Origin: Meiothermus taiwanensis DSM 14542
GTDB taxonomy: Bacteria > Deinococcota > Deinococci > Deinococcales > Thermaceae
Length of the DNA: 64,000 bases
Direction: 5' to 3'
NCBI GenBank assembly: GCA_000482765.1
Contig: AXWR01000012.1
Location: forward strand, 17,372 to 81,371
The notes beneath the pieces were generated by a model that was given only the letters and a program-made list of their open reading frames with translations, searched no databases and was not told where the DNA came from. Shown piece after piece: positions 18,357 through 27,187 of this stretch (position 1 is the stretch's first letter; every line of letters begins with the position of its first letter). Both the position numbers and the translations under genes were made by a program.

Positions 18357-20645
18357 CTACTCCCCAGGGTGGTAGGAAAAGCGCAGTTCCTGCCCGGCCG
18401 ACAGGCTCACTTTTGAGACGGTATCCCCACCGTACACCCAGCTCATCCCCTGCGCAGTCCCTGTAAAAAACAGTACACCGGAAATTCCGGCAGGCGCAGA
18501 GATTGTGACCAAATTCTGGCTGCGATCCCAAAAAGCGGTGATGCCAGCCTGGAGCAAAGCAGTGTGTTGAGTACGCTCAGCCACATACGCGCCAATTTCG
18601 TCCCAGGAGGGGTTGAGCACCGGGATGCTGTAGTAGCTGGTGTATTTCTGCATCAGGCGGTTAAGGTAATCGAAAACCAGGCTGCGGCCAGGTGCATACT
18701 CACGCAGGTTGGCCTGGTGGAAGTAGTGCGAGCTGGCGCTAACCTGCAGGTGGTAGAGGGCCAGGTTGGTCTCCTGATCGAGAATTTCCTCGTAAGTGAG
18801 CGCCCTAGGCCAGTAAGGGAAGCGCCCTCCCGGTGCGTAGATGTAGTTGTAGAACGAGGTGGCCTCAGCCGGGGTGGTCACGGTGTAGGCGATGTTGGTG
18901 GGCCAGACCGGAATCATCAGCAAGCCTGGGCGCAGCACCACCCCACAGATGGGGCAGGGGGGTTGGTGGCTTTTCACCGAGTAATTGCCGTGAATGTAGC
19001 GAATGCCCAGCTCAACCGCACGATCCAGCATGGACTGGTTGGCACAAATTAAGCCAAAATCCTTGCGGGGCTCATCCGCTCCAGGGCCGGTAGGCCCCGA
19101 CACCGCAGGGCACTCCGAAGGCAAAGCTGGGGGGATCACCGGCGCTGGGGCAGGGCTGCGGTACCAGCCCAGGCCCGAGAGTTCCCCGGTTTTCAGGGTT
19201 TTGGGGCTGTACCAAAGACCCATCTGGTTGGCCAGGCGGGTGTTCTCGGCAATCTGAAAACGCAACGCTGCTGGGTCGGTAATGTTGTCCATGGAGGGGT
19301 GGTCGCGGGTATGGTTAACCCAGCGCATCCGGCTGGCCAGGCACTTGGTCAGGCTGGACAGAGGGTCGCCGCTGGACACCCCTGGGTTGCAACTGGCCGC
19401 CACGCCGAGGTTCACCCCGCGACCGTTGAAGACCAGATTGAGCATGAAGCCATTGCTGAGCGGGTAGCTGGCATTGAGCCGGCGCTGTTGCTGGTACACC
19501 GACCACGCATCCTGCGCCGATATCCGGAAAGGCTCGCTTCGGTAGCGCAGGGGGTCGCCGGGCTGGAGGGCCTCATCCCACCAGTCGGACTCGAGGCCCC
19601 AGTCGTCCACGTCGACCGCCAGAATATGCCGCCGCTCCCCGATGAACAGCCCCCGCGTGGCCCAGCGAACGAGGCCATAGCCCAGCAGTTGGGTGTGCAG
19701 CAGGTAGGGGTTGCTGGCAAAGGTCAGGGCGATGCGCTCCCGTCCATCAGAAGACCTGCTCAACACCCCCAGCACATTGCCGCTCGAGTCCTGCAAAAGC
19801 GGCTGTGCCGAACAGCCGGGTGACTCCTCGGGCGTCGCCAGACGAGCCGGGTAAAGATAGGCGTTTTGAATGGGGATTTCTGCACTTGGATTGAGGTAGC
19901 TAAACACGCCCCGTCCTTCGGGAGTAAGGGTCATCCGCACCGGCGGGTAAAGGGGTGGATCGCCCGGCGGATTGGTGGCCGGGTTATCGGTGCGCACACC
20001 CTCATCACCAGCGGGCCGCACAGCGCGCATGCAGTAGTCCTCGGGTTCGGCGTAATTGAAAACCGGATCGCCTGTTCCAAGGAAGGTGTAAAGCGAAACC
20101 AAACGAACCGCATAACGGCGCTGGTAGTCCCAGAGCCGATTCCACTCATCCGCATCAAAAGCGCTGGCAAAAACCCCCGGTGATACTTCGTAAGCCAGGT
20201 TGTTGCTGGCCAGCAAGACGGCCTGGAAGCGCCCACCAGCGCTATCTTCCAGCACGCTTGGGGTCAGGGCCTGTGTAGAGGCGATCAGAACCTCATAGTT
20301 GGCCCCTAGTTGGTCAAGCAAAGCCCGCCAGGCCTGCAGACCGGGGTCTTCGGGGGTTGGGCCAATCACCAGGATGCGCAGGGCCACACGGTTTGCCGGC
20401 AGCCCCTGCGCCTGCACGCTCCCTGGACGAGACCGGCTCGAGCTGGGAATCTGCACCCTGGGAAGGGGACGGTTGGCGTCTGGCTGCTGCAGCGGCAGGG
20501 CCACCGGGGCCCCCTCAAAACGGGGCATGGAGGGTGTCTGGGCCGAACCATCCGATACCTGGCCCGAATTGTTTTTCTGCAGGCTGCATCCGGATAGCAA
20601 CAGTACAAGCAGAGCTAAAAGAGGCGCAATCTGTGTCCTATTCAT
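18357..20645 (-). CDS. Agd3-like polysaccharide deacetylase lipoprotein
   Basis: The 762-residue product has a lipoprotein signal (LLVLLLSGC, Cys20), then a low-complexity linker to about residue 80. An N-terminal domain (about 86-335) begins RILVIGPTPED. A probable deacetylase domain follows, with a DVDD motif at residues 345-348 and HTRDH at 445-449, the spacing of an Asp/His metal site. A C-terminal beta-rich region is at about 690-762. The layout recalls Agd3, the galactosaminogalactan deacetylase, and the deacetylase half of PelA. It would partly deacetylate an exported GalNAc polymer outside the cell. Homology is judged by motif only, but the pelF neighbour supports it. Confidence 0.68.
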   Translation of the reverse strand: MNRTQIAPLLALLVLLLSGCSLQKNNSGQVSDGSAQTPSMPRFEGAPVALPLQQPDANRPLPRVQIPSSSRSRPGSVQAQGLPANRVALRILVIGPTPEDPGLQAWRALLDQLGANYEVLIASTQALTPSVLEDSAGGRFQAVLLASNNLAYEVSPGVFASAFDADEWNRLWDYQRRYAVRLVSLYTFLGTGDPVFNYAEPEDYCMRAVRPAGDEGVRTDNPATNPPGDPPLYPPVRMTLTPEGRGVFSYLNPSAEIPIQNAYLYPARLATPEESPGCSAQPLLQDSSGNVLGVLSRSSDGRERIALTFASNPYLLHTQLLGYGLVRWATRGLFIGERRHILAVDVDDWGLESDWWDEALQPGDPLRYRSEPFRISAQDAWSVYQQQRRLNASYPLSNGFMLNLVFNGRGVNLGVAASCNPGVSSGDPLSSLTKCLASRMRWVNHTRDHPSMDNITDPAALRFQIAENTRLANQMGLWYSPKTLKTGELSGLGWYRSPAPAPVIPPALPSECPAVSGPTGPGADEPRKDFGLICANQSMLDRAVELGIRYIHGNYSVKSHQPPCPICGVVLRPGLLMIPVWPTNIAYTVTTPAEATSFYNYIYAPGGRFPYWPRALTYEEILDQETNLALYHLQVSASSHYFHQANLREYAPGRSLVFDYLNRLMQKYTSYYSIPVLNPSWDEIGAYVAERTQHTALLQAGITAFWDRSQNLVTISAPAGISGVLFFTGTAQGMSWVYGGDTVSKVSLSAGQELRFSYHPGE

Positions 20646-20987
20646 CCGCTAGTGAACCCTTAATCTAAAATGAGATGGACTTAAACCCCTGAGGCCGCCT
20701 TACCAAGTCTAAGGGTAGAAGAAGATGGTCAAACGCAGTAGTAGATTCCTTGAGTTACCGCACGTTACATTAATGCACCTTTTCACTTAGAACTCAATAA
20801 CATTTCATGGGCCTAAAAAACCCCACATACTTTTCAAAGATAGGCTTTTGGCCCTGTCAAAGCCGTGCCCAATAGTTCAGACCCGCCCTTACGCTCCCGC
20901 TCATGGCATGTGCAAAACGCACTCGAGCCCCCAGGGCTCGGTGAGATTTTTGCGTCTAGGGCTTTTTATCCTGACTTAACGGGGGAG
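20646..20987 (-). other. AT-richer intergenic region between the two polysaccharide lipoprotein genes
   Basis: These 342 bases hold no gene. They are noticeably richer in A/T than the flanks. On the minus strand several weak promoter-like pairs occur, the best being TTGAGT-N17-ATTAAT (about 20763-20791) and TTTGAC-N16-TAGACT (20733-20706). The region probably carries the promoter for the deacetylase–pelF–membrane protein–hydrolase genes, but I cannot single it out. A hairpin at its right end is listed separately. Confidence 0.45.
20924..20940. terminator. hairpin downstream of the GH114 lipoprotein gene
   Basis: CGAGCCC (20924-20930) and GGGCTCG (20934-20940) form a seven-base-pair stem with a CCA loop. 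It begins about 47 bases past the minus-strand GH114 stop. No T-tract follows immediately on the minus strand. This suggests that the GH114 gene may end here instead of running into the next gene. Confidence 0.4.
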
Positions 20988-21821
20988 TTACCTGCACTCC
21001 TCTACCCAGCCATCCAGTTCACGCCGCTTCAAGATGGAGAAAATGCCCAGGCTAACGCTGCTAGCACAAAACTGAGAGGCGCTCTTGATGCGGGTGTCGG
21101 TGTATTCGATGTTCAGCACCGGCTTGCCAGCCTGCACCATGGGCCGGGTCTGGTTGCACCAACCCTGGGCAAAACATTCCTCGGTGACCAGAAAATCGAA
21201 GTCGTTGATGAGCTGTGGGAGCAGCTCGGTGGTGTTTTTGAGTCCGATAGCCAGGCCGCGCTGGTGGGCTTCGCCAGCTAACCAACGGTTGAAGCGAAGC
21301 TGATCCTGGGCCGTAAGGGGAAAACCGGTGTTGTTCTGGTAGCCGTTCACGTTGTCAGGGTCTACACCCACAAAGCCCTTTTGCTTACAGAGATCGAGCC
21401 GGGCCCGCAGAATGGGGGCCAGCTTGTCAATCTGTCGGATATCCAGCCAGCGCTCCCCAGGCCAGCCGTCGTAGTTGCGGCCCAGCACCTCAGGTGGAAA
21501 CAGGTTCCTGTCAGGCCGCCAGTTTTCCCAGGAACCCGCACTCAGGTAGCAGACAGCCTTTACCCCACGCGCCGCCAGCTCCTGTACCACACTGGCCGGG
21601 GTATCGAACAAATCCAGGTTGTAGGCCGTTACTTGGCGGGTTTTATCAAGCGTACCGGTGTATTGGATGTGCCAGGTGGTATCCACCCCAGGCTTCCACC
21701 ACCCACCCGGGGCGGGGTTGGAGGGTGGGGTGGGACTTGGGGTGTTGAGCTCAAGAGTGCCACCACAGGCTGTCACCGCGACAGCCAGCACCCATAGATA
21801 GCGAAGCATACGTAGCTGCAT
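20988..21821 (-). CDS. GH114-type endo-alpha-1,4-polygalactosaminidase lipoprotein
   Basis: The 277-residue product has a lipoprotein signal (LWVLAVAVTAC, Cys19) and a Pro-rich linker, then a GH114 domain: WHIQYTGTLD, VKAVCYLSAGSWENWRPD, WPGERWLDIRQ, FVGVDPDNVNGYQNN, LKNTTELLPQ and DFDFLVTEECF. The Asp in GVDPDN and the Glu in TEE are the likely active-site residues. GH114 enzymes cut alpha-1,4-linked galactosamine polymers such as Pel and galactosaminogalactan. It lies at the outer edge of the Pel-like locus, 342 bases from the next gene. An ATG at 21809 is an alternative start that keeps the lipobox. Confidence 0.85.
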   Translation of the reverse strand: MQLRMLRYLWVLAVAVTACGGTLELNTPSPTPPSNPAPGGWWKPGVDTTWHIQYTGTLDKTRQVTAYNLDLFDTPASVVQELAARGVKAVCYLSAGSWENWRPDRNLFPPEVLGRNYDGWPGERWLDIRQIDKLAPILRARLDLCKQKGFVGVDPDNVNGYQNNTGFPLTAQDQLRFNRWLAGEAHQRGLAIGLKNTTELLPQLINDFDFLVTEECFAQGWCNQTRPMVQAGKPVLNIEYTDTRIKSASQFCASSVSLGIFSILKRRELDGWVEECR

Positions 21822-21889
21822 TACAAACCCACTGCGTCAGGCGTTCATGGGGAGTGGATTGACCCCCCTTGAGCAACTTCTCATATCGT

Positions 21890-22215
21890 GACAACTCCTC
21901 AGACTGGAAGTCTGAGGCTTCTCGGGAACCACAGATATACCATGCCCGAAGGCTCCGTCCAAGCCCAGAAAACCTTGACTCCGTATCGGCAGGCGAGCGC
22001 AATGCTTCCAGCTCTGCCACGGGTGTTCGTTTGGAGTTTTACCCATCGGACTACCCAATGGAACCCCCTACTCCAAGTTTCAAGGTGCATGGGAACCTGT
22101 CCCCAAGAGGATGATACCCCACATTCGCCGCCCACCATGCTATGTGCCCCTACGGGGCACGTGGGGGAGTCCATGTATCCCACGAACTGAAAGTCCGGGG
22201 GATTATAGCTCCCCC
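21890..22215 (-). mobile_element. degenerate IS200/IS605-like remnant with terminal hairpins
   Basis: No intact gene lies between the GH114 start and the next lipoprotein (496 bases). A 9-bp stem CCTCAGACT/AGTCTGAGG with a 3-base loop (21897-21917) is at one end. At the other are GTGCCCC/GGGGCAC (22144-22160) and GGGGGA/TCCCCC (22197-22215). On the minus strand the first hairpin would encode GSREASDF, preceded by RTPVAELEALRSP; this looks like the C-terminal tail and right end of TnpB-type elements, but a stop breaks it upstream. I infer a decayed element end; a structured RNA is the alternative. Confidence 0.4.
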
Positions 22216-22269
22216 ACACCCCCTCTTTTTTTCTAACCCCTCCTACCTCACCACGTAACGCTCCGTTGC

Positions 22270-22297
22270 TTGACAGCTTTTTCAGGAATGCTAGCCT
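22270..22297 (+). promoter_or_regulatory. promoter TTGACA-N16-TAGCCT for the Ig-module lipoprotein gene
   Basis: A consensus TTGACA (22270-22275) and TAGCCT (22292-22297) are 16 bases apart. The start is predicted near 22304, leaving a short leader that holds GAGGG before the ATG at 22318. Confidence 0.65.
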
Positions 22298-22317
22298 CAA
22301 AAGCATGAGGGTGGATT

Positions 22318-24708
22318 ATGCACTCATTGCAGGGATTGTTTAGATTTTGGCCTCACCTGTCCACTTTACTTTTACTGGTGCTGGCAGGCTGCACCCGCCC
22401 CGCGCCGGAACCCACCTTGCAGATCAACTTTTCCCCAGACCACCTGCGCCTTGTACTCGGCGGGGCTGGAGAGGTTAATATCACCCTTGTACGTCAGAAT
22501 CTGCCCGGGCTGGCAGAGCTGCGTTTGATCAACCCTTTACCAGAAGGCATAACCGCCTCTATTACGCCTTCCAGCACAACCGGCAACACCGCCACCCTAC
22601 GGATTCAGGCCTCGAGCCACGCAACCGTGGGTAGCTTTAACTTGCGGGTGCAGGCTGTCCAGGGATCCATAAGCGTCACCAGCGAGCTACCCTTACAGAT
22701 AGAACCTAGCCAACAACCCGACTTGCAGTTAAGCCTGAACAACCCCACCCCCTCCATCCGCCAGGGGCAGTATGCAGACCTTTTAGTTGACGTGCGGCGC
22801 ATCAACCTCGAGGGCACGGTGGTACTGGCCCTCGAGCAGCAGAACGGCGCCCCCTTGCCCAGTGGCCTTAGTGCGACTTTCAGTCCCACCCTGCCCAACA
22901 GCACCGTTTCCATCCTGCGGATTTCGGTGGCCTCCACGGCAAGCACCGGCCCCTACCCCCTGCGCATCAAGGCCACTTTGGGAAGCCTCGAGCGCACCCT
23001 GGACTTCCCCCTTACAGTCCTGGAAGCCTTGCCAGAACCCGACTTCCAGCTCAATCTAACCCAGCATCTCAGCCTTCAGCGGGGCACGACCAGCAGCGAG
23101 AGCATCGCAATTACTCGTATCAATTTATCCGGCCCCATCGCCCTGAGCCTCGAGCGCTTCGACGGCACCCCTCTACCCACAGGCATCAGGGCAACCTTTG
23201 CACCGGCAGAAACAGAAGGCACCCTTTCCACCCTCACCATCTCTGCTGCCCCAGATGTGCCCCTGGGGGACTATGTGCTACGGGTACGGGGTGTGCAAGG
23301 CGCGCTAGAGCGCACCGCTCTGGTACTGCTAAATGTGTTTGATCAGGCCGGGCTTACCGCTAACGGAGCCGTCTGGGTTGCGGCCCAGGGCGATAGCGGA
23401 GCCTGGCAGGTAGTACCACCCACCGCTGGCAGCTACCACCTTCGCATTGGCAATGCGGCGGAGCGCTATGGCTGGGCGGTGGTGTGCAGCAAGACCGAGG
23501 CCGGCCTCACCACCCATCAGGTGAACGTCTACCAGCTCACCTTAAGCGAGGTGCGCAGGCTGGATCTGTCCTGCCCCCCAAGCACCAGCAGCGACGCCTT
23601 CTCAGACCTCAGTGGACAGCTCAACAACCTGGGCGGCCATTATGCCCAGGTGGCCTTTGGCACGGCCAGCGACTTTGTGGATCCAGCCCGAACAGGCAGC
23701 TTCCCCCCCACCCCGGCCTACCCCGGCTACCTGCTGCAAGGTGCGCGCCACGGCACCGCCGACCTGATGGCCGTGCGCTACCTGCCGCCCACCCCACCAG
23801 GAACCCACTTCCAGGCCGACCGGGCCCTGTTCCAGCGCAACTTCACCCTGAGCGGTCGGCAGACCCTCGATCTGGATATGCAAGGCTCTGCCTCCTTCGC
23901 GCTCGAGGGCACCTACAAAGCCACCCTCACCAACCCCGACCCCTCGGCCCAGGGGCTGAGCTACCTGGCCTACCTGACCCCCACCACCCAGACCCTTTAT
24001 CTGGCCGACAGCCAGCAAGACGCCGCCAACCTGACCTACCGGGCCATCCCCGACAATAGACGCAAGCCCAACGAGTTCTATGTTTTCAATGCCCGCGAGA
24101 CCACCTTCAGCAACCTGAGCCTGCGTTCCCGGCAGGTGTTGCGCGCTATAGCGAGTCCACAAGACCTGAGCGCCAGCTTCCTAAGCCTGCCAGAAGCCCG
24201 TCTGAGACTAGAAAACAACCGCTTCCAGGCCTCATGGAGCCCATATTCGTGGTCAGGCAGCGGCAGCCAACTATTCAGCCTGCAGCTCGAGCAGCTGGCG
24301 GTGGCCCCCAACACCAACCTGGCCTGGCACCTCCACCTCTCACGCCGCTGGGTGGGAGGCATCACCAGCTACCCCATTCCCAACCTTGCCCACAGCTGTG
24401 CGGCCGGTCAGTCCCCCTGCGCCCCTGCCCCTTCCAACACCCCCGCCAACGGCTGGCAGAGCACCTGGAGTTTGCGCGATAACCTCGAGCTCGACTGGTC
24501 GTTTAGTGCGGTGCAGGTGAGCCTTCCTCTGGCCGACTGGCTGCCCCTGGCCCAGAGCACCCTCCCACCCGCCGGCCACAACCTGGATGGCTTCAGCTTT
24601 GACGCTGCCAGCGCCGGGGGCATTTACAACGTCAGCAGCCTCTCAGCGCAGCGCCAGGCGCAAGCTAAGGGGCCGCGCTTACTGCCCTTCTGGCTTTCAC
24701 CCCGCTGA
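22318..24708 (+). CDS. large secreted lipoprotein with three Ig-like modules
   Basis: The 796-residue product has a lipoprotein signal ending LLLLVLAGC (Cys25). Three similar beta-rich modules of about 95-105 residues follow (about 33-130, 133-237 and 240-340), each ending in a strand such as LPLQIEP, FPLTVLE or LVLLNVFD. The last 450 residues form one or more unrecognised extracellular domains containing LDLDMQGSASFALEGTY. The modules resemble those in the RCC1 lipoprotein at 44520. It probably sits on the cell surface. It is divergent from the polysaccharide locus and convergent with the histidine kinase. Function unknown. Confidence 0.85.
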   Translation: MHSLQGLFRFWPHLSTLLLLVLAGCTRPAPEPTLQINFSPDHLRLVLGGAGEVNITLVRQNLPGLAELRLINPLPEGITASITPSSTTGNTATLRIQASSHATVGSFNLRVQAVQGSISVTSELPLQIEPSQQPDLQLSLNNPTPSIRQGQYADLLVDVRRINLEGTVVLALEQQNGAPLPSGLSATFSPTLPNSTVSILRISVASTASTGPYPLRIKATLGSLERTLDFPLTVLEALPEPDFQLNLTQHLSLQRGTTSSESIAITRINLSGPIALSLERFDGTPLPTGIRATFAPAETEGTLSTLTISAAPDVPLGDYVLRVRGVQGALERTALVLLNVFDQAGLTANGAVWVAAQGDSGAWQVVPPTAGSYHLRIGNAAERYGWAVVCSKTEAGLTTHQVNVYQLTLSEVRRLDLSCPPSTSSDAFSDLSGQLNNLGGHYAQVAFGTASDFVDPARTGSFPPTPAYPGYLLQGARHGTADLMAVRYLPPTPPGTHFQADRALFQRNFTLSGRQTLDLDMQGSASFALEGTYKATLTNPDPSAQGLSYLAYLTPTTQTLYLADSQQDAANLTYRAIPDNRRKPNEFYVFNARETTFSNLSLRSRQVLRAIASPQDLSASFLSLPEARLRLENNRFQASWSPYSWSGSGSQLFSLQLEQLAVAPNTNLAWHLHLSRRWVGGITSYPIPNLAHSCAAGQSPCAPAPSNTPANGWQSTWSLRDNLELDWSFSAVQVSLPLADWLPLAQSTLPPAGHNLDGFSFDAASAGGIYNVSSLSAQRQAQAKGPRLLPFWLSPR

Positions 24709-24710
24709 GG

Positions 24711-26300
24711 TCAAAACGGCAGCTCGGCCCGCACGCTGGTGCCCTGGCCCTGAACCGAGACCACCTCAAAGCGCCCGCCCCGGGCCTCCACCCGCTCGCG
24801 CATCTGGGTCAGGCCAAACCCACCCAGGCCGTTCGCTGAGGTGCCAGCTTTGAACCCCCGCCCGTTGTCGCTGATCTCCAGCACGCCGCCCCGTTCGCCC
24901 AGCGGGGTGAGCTTGACCTGCACCAAACCGGGCCGGGCGTGCTTGGCCGCGTTGGTGAGGGCTTCCTGCAGCACCCGGAAAAAAACCAGCTCGGAAGCCT
25001 GGGAGAGTTCGATTTTTTCGGGCAGGCTGAGGCGCACCCGGAAACCTGCCTGCTCGGCAAAGGCGGTGGCGTAGCGCCGCACCGATTCCAGAAAGCCGTA
25101 GCGCTCGAGGTCGATGGGCCGCAGGGCAAAAATGCTGCGGCGCACCTCGCGAATCTGGGCGCGCAAGGTCTCTTTGACCTGGTGCAACTCCTCCAGAGCC
25201 CGTTCAGGGTCGGTTTGTAGCAGGCGCTCGGAGAGGTCGAGCTTGAGGGCCATGAAGGCCAGGGCCTGGGCGATGCCATCGTGGATTTCGCGGGCGATGC
25301 GGTTGCGCTCCTCGGTGAGGGCCAGCTCCTCGGCCCGCAGATAAGCCTGGGCATTGCGCACCGCCAGGGTAACCTGCGCGGCCAGGAAGCGTAAGAAGGG
25401 CAGGCGCTGGCGCAGGTTTTCGGCCTCGCCCTGCACCAGCAACAGCCCGATGGCCGACTGCTCGCGCAGGGGTACGGCCAGCAGGTTCTCGCGCACAAAC
25501 ACCGGCGATTCCAGGGCCTCCTTCCAGCGGTGATCGGGCATGAAGGCGTGGGGGGGTAGCTCGAGGTTGCGCAACACCTGGGGTTGCAAAAAGTTTTCCT
25601 CGTCCAGCAAAAGCACCCCGCCCCCGGTGGCCCCCGCCCAGGCCAGGATGCGATCCATTAGGCGCTCGAGCAACCGGCCCAGGTTGGCCTCGGCCCGCAG
25701 AGCCTGGTCTACCTCGTAAAGGGTGAGCAGATCGCGGCTGCGGGCTCGCGCCGACTCCAGCGCCCCAGCCACCTCAGCCGCCAACACCTCCAGAAAGGCC
25801 CGCTCCTCGTTTGAGAGGGGGCGGGGCGGGGCCACCTCGAGCTTCCCTTCCAGGCCCGGTAACGGCAAGGTGTAGAGCGCGTCCGAGCCCGGCTCAAAAC
25901 CGGGTGAGGTGGCCCGCACCCCCTCGAGGGTCAGGGCGGCCCCCATACCCAGCGCTTTGGCTACCTCCTGCACCACCGCGGCCAGGGCCTGCTCGAGGTT
26001 GTCGGCAGCCGAGGCCCGCTTAAGCATCTTGCCCACGGCCTCCAACCGCTGGTTGGCTACTTCCAGCGCGCGCTGGGCCCGCTCGCGGTCTTGCACCTGC
26101 TGGGCGATCCACTCCAGGGTCATCCAGGTGACCAGGGGCCCTACCAGGCCGTAAAAGCCCAGGCGCAGCCAGAAGGCCACCGGCTGCCCCTGGTAGGGCT
26201 CGAGGGAAATCTCAAACAGCACCACCACCAGCACAATCGCCAGCGGCAGAACCAGCCGGTACAGCCGGATCAGGCGGTATGGGCTGGGAACAGGCTCCAC
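24711..26300 (-). CDS. NarL-type sensor histidine kinase with GAF domain
   Basis: The 529-residue product has two N-terminal membrane segments (about 14-31 and 44-60) with almost no sensor loop and a coiled linker (65-110). A first GAF-like part (about 100-180) and a clearer GAF domain (about 195-320) follow. Then come the HisKA_3 motif ERNRIAREIHDGIAQ with the phosphorylated His340, and a HATPase domain (EALTNAAKHARPG, DNGRGF, GGFGLTQMRERVEARGG). It would phosphorylate a NarL/LuxR-type regulator, but none is adjacent, so it is an orphan here. The GTG start lies eight bases after a perfect TATAAT. Confidence 0.92.
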   Translation of the reverse strand: MEPVPSPYRLIRLYRLVLPLAIVLVVVLFEISLEPYQGQPVAFWLRLGFYGLVGPLVTWMTLEWIAQQVQDRERAQRALEVANQRLEAVGKMLKRASAADNLEQALAAVVQEVAKALGMGAALTLEGVRATSPGFEPGSDALYTLPLPGLEGKLEVAPPRPLSNEERAFLEVLAAEVAGALESARARSRDLLTLYEVDQALRAEANLGRLLERLMDRILAWAGATGGGVLLLDEENFLQPQVLRNLELPPHAFMPDHRWKEALESPVFVRENLLAVPLREQSAIGLLLVQGEAENLRQRLPFLRFLAAQVTLAVRNAQAYLRAEELALTEERNRIAREIHDGIAQALAFMALKLDLSERLLQTDPERALEELHQVKETLRAQIREVRRSIFALRPIDLERYGFLESVRRYATAFAEQAGFRVRLSLPEKIELSQASELVFFRVLQEALTNAAKHARPGLVQVKLTPLGERGGVLEISDNGRGFKAGTSANGLGGFGLTQMRERVEARGGRFEVVSVQGQGTSVRAELPF

Positions 26301-26308
26301 GCCAAACG

Positions 26309-26314
26309 ATTATA
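26309..26314 (-). promoter_or_regulatory. -10 element (TATAAT) for the histidine kinase gene
   Basis: A consensus TATAAT on the minus strand ends eight bases before the GTG start. No Shine-Dalgarno is seen, so the transcript is leaderless or nearly so. Confidence 0.55.
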
Positions 26315-26348
26315 GAGCGGCTTCAAGGGGCGGATGGCCCTATTCGCC

Positions 26349-27122
26349 CTATTCCTGTGGGTCGGTCTTGCGCCTGCCGTGCTGGGCATACCAGCGGCTT
26401 TGGTGCAGGAAACCCCGCAAAAGCTGCACCTCGCCGGGGGTCAGACGGGCCTTGTGCAAGAGCCGCCTAAAGCGCCGAACGGCATAAGGCAACCGTTTTT
26501 CGTCGGTGAAGCCGATGCGTAGGATGTACTCCTTCAGATCGTCAAAAAGTTGCTGCAAGGCCGCCTGGCTGGCAAGCTGAAGCGGTTCGGGTGGAGGGGG
26601 GGCCTGGGCGACCCCGAAAATTTCGTAGCACAGGAGCAGCACCGCCTGGGCCAGGTTCAGGCTGGGCTGCCTGGGCGAGGTGGGGATGCGCACAATAAGC
26701 TGGGAGAGGTCAATTTCGTCGGTGGTCAGGCCCGAGGTCTCGCGCCCAAACACCAGCGCCACCCGGCCCCGTGGGGCCACCTGGGCAACCCGCAGGGCCA
26801 TCGGCCGGGGCCCCACCACCGGCCCGGTGTAAATCTCCCGCTCGCGCACCGTGGTGCCCACCACCAGCCGGGCATCGGCCACGGCCTCGGGCAGGGTGTC
26901 CACCACCCTCATCCTGTCCAGCACGTCCTCAGCGTGCACCGCCAGGCGGTAGGCCAGCGAACCCCCAGGGTGCCGGGCCAAGTCCTCGCGCACCCGCGGC
27001 TCGGGCGCCACCAGCCACAGATCTGAAATGCCAAAGTTCTGCATGGCGCGGGCTGCAGCCCCGATGTTCATAGGTTCCTGGCTGCCTACCAGCACGATGC
27101 GGATGTTCTCGAACCAATCCAT
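26349..27122 (-). CDS. trmJ: tRNA (Cm32/Um32) methyltransferase, TrmJ type
   Basis: The 257-residue product has the SPOUT pattern at its start (IRIVLVGSQEPMNIGAAARAMQNFG), then ALVFGRETSGLT and IPTSPRQPSLNLAQAVLLLCYEIF, the SAM-binding knot. A helical C-terminal extension follows. TrmJ methylates the ribose of residue 32 in tRNA anticodon loops. The ATG is seven bases after TAGGCT, so a leaderless transcript is likely even though the gene follows ilvD on the same strand. Other SpoU-family methyltransferases are possible, but the length and C-terminal extension favour TrmJ. Confidence 0.88.
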   Translation of the reverse strand: MDWFENIRIVLVGSQEPMNIGAAARAMQNFGISDLWLVAPEPRVREDLARHPGGSLAYRLAVHAEDVLDRMRVVDTLPEAVADARLVVGTTVREREIYTGPVVGPRPMALRVAQVAPRGRVALVFGRETSGLTTDEIDLSQLIVRIPTSPRQPSLNLAQAVLLLCYEIFGVAQAPPPPEPLQLASQAALQQLFDDLKEYILRIGFTDEKRLPYAVRRFRRLLHKARLTPGEVQLLRGFLHQSRWYAQHGRRKTDPQE

Positions 27123-27129
27123 CGGCTAT

Positions 27130-27135
27130 AGCCTA
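27130..27135 (-). promoter_or_regulatory. -10 element (TAGGCT) for leaderless trmJ
   Basis: TAGGCT on the minus strand ends seven bases before the trmJ ATG; no Shine-Dalgarno is present. Confidence 0.5.
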
Positions 27136-27187
27136 AGGGCTTGGGCCGGATGCGTCGAGGCATGAATAGACTGGGTGCCCATCCCAA

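Noticed and set aside
20828..20865. Consensus-like TTGACA on the minus strand (about 20860) as the polysaccharide promoter
   Set aside because: No -10-like hexamer lies at 16-18 bases; the TATCTT nearby is only 12 bases away.
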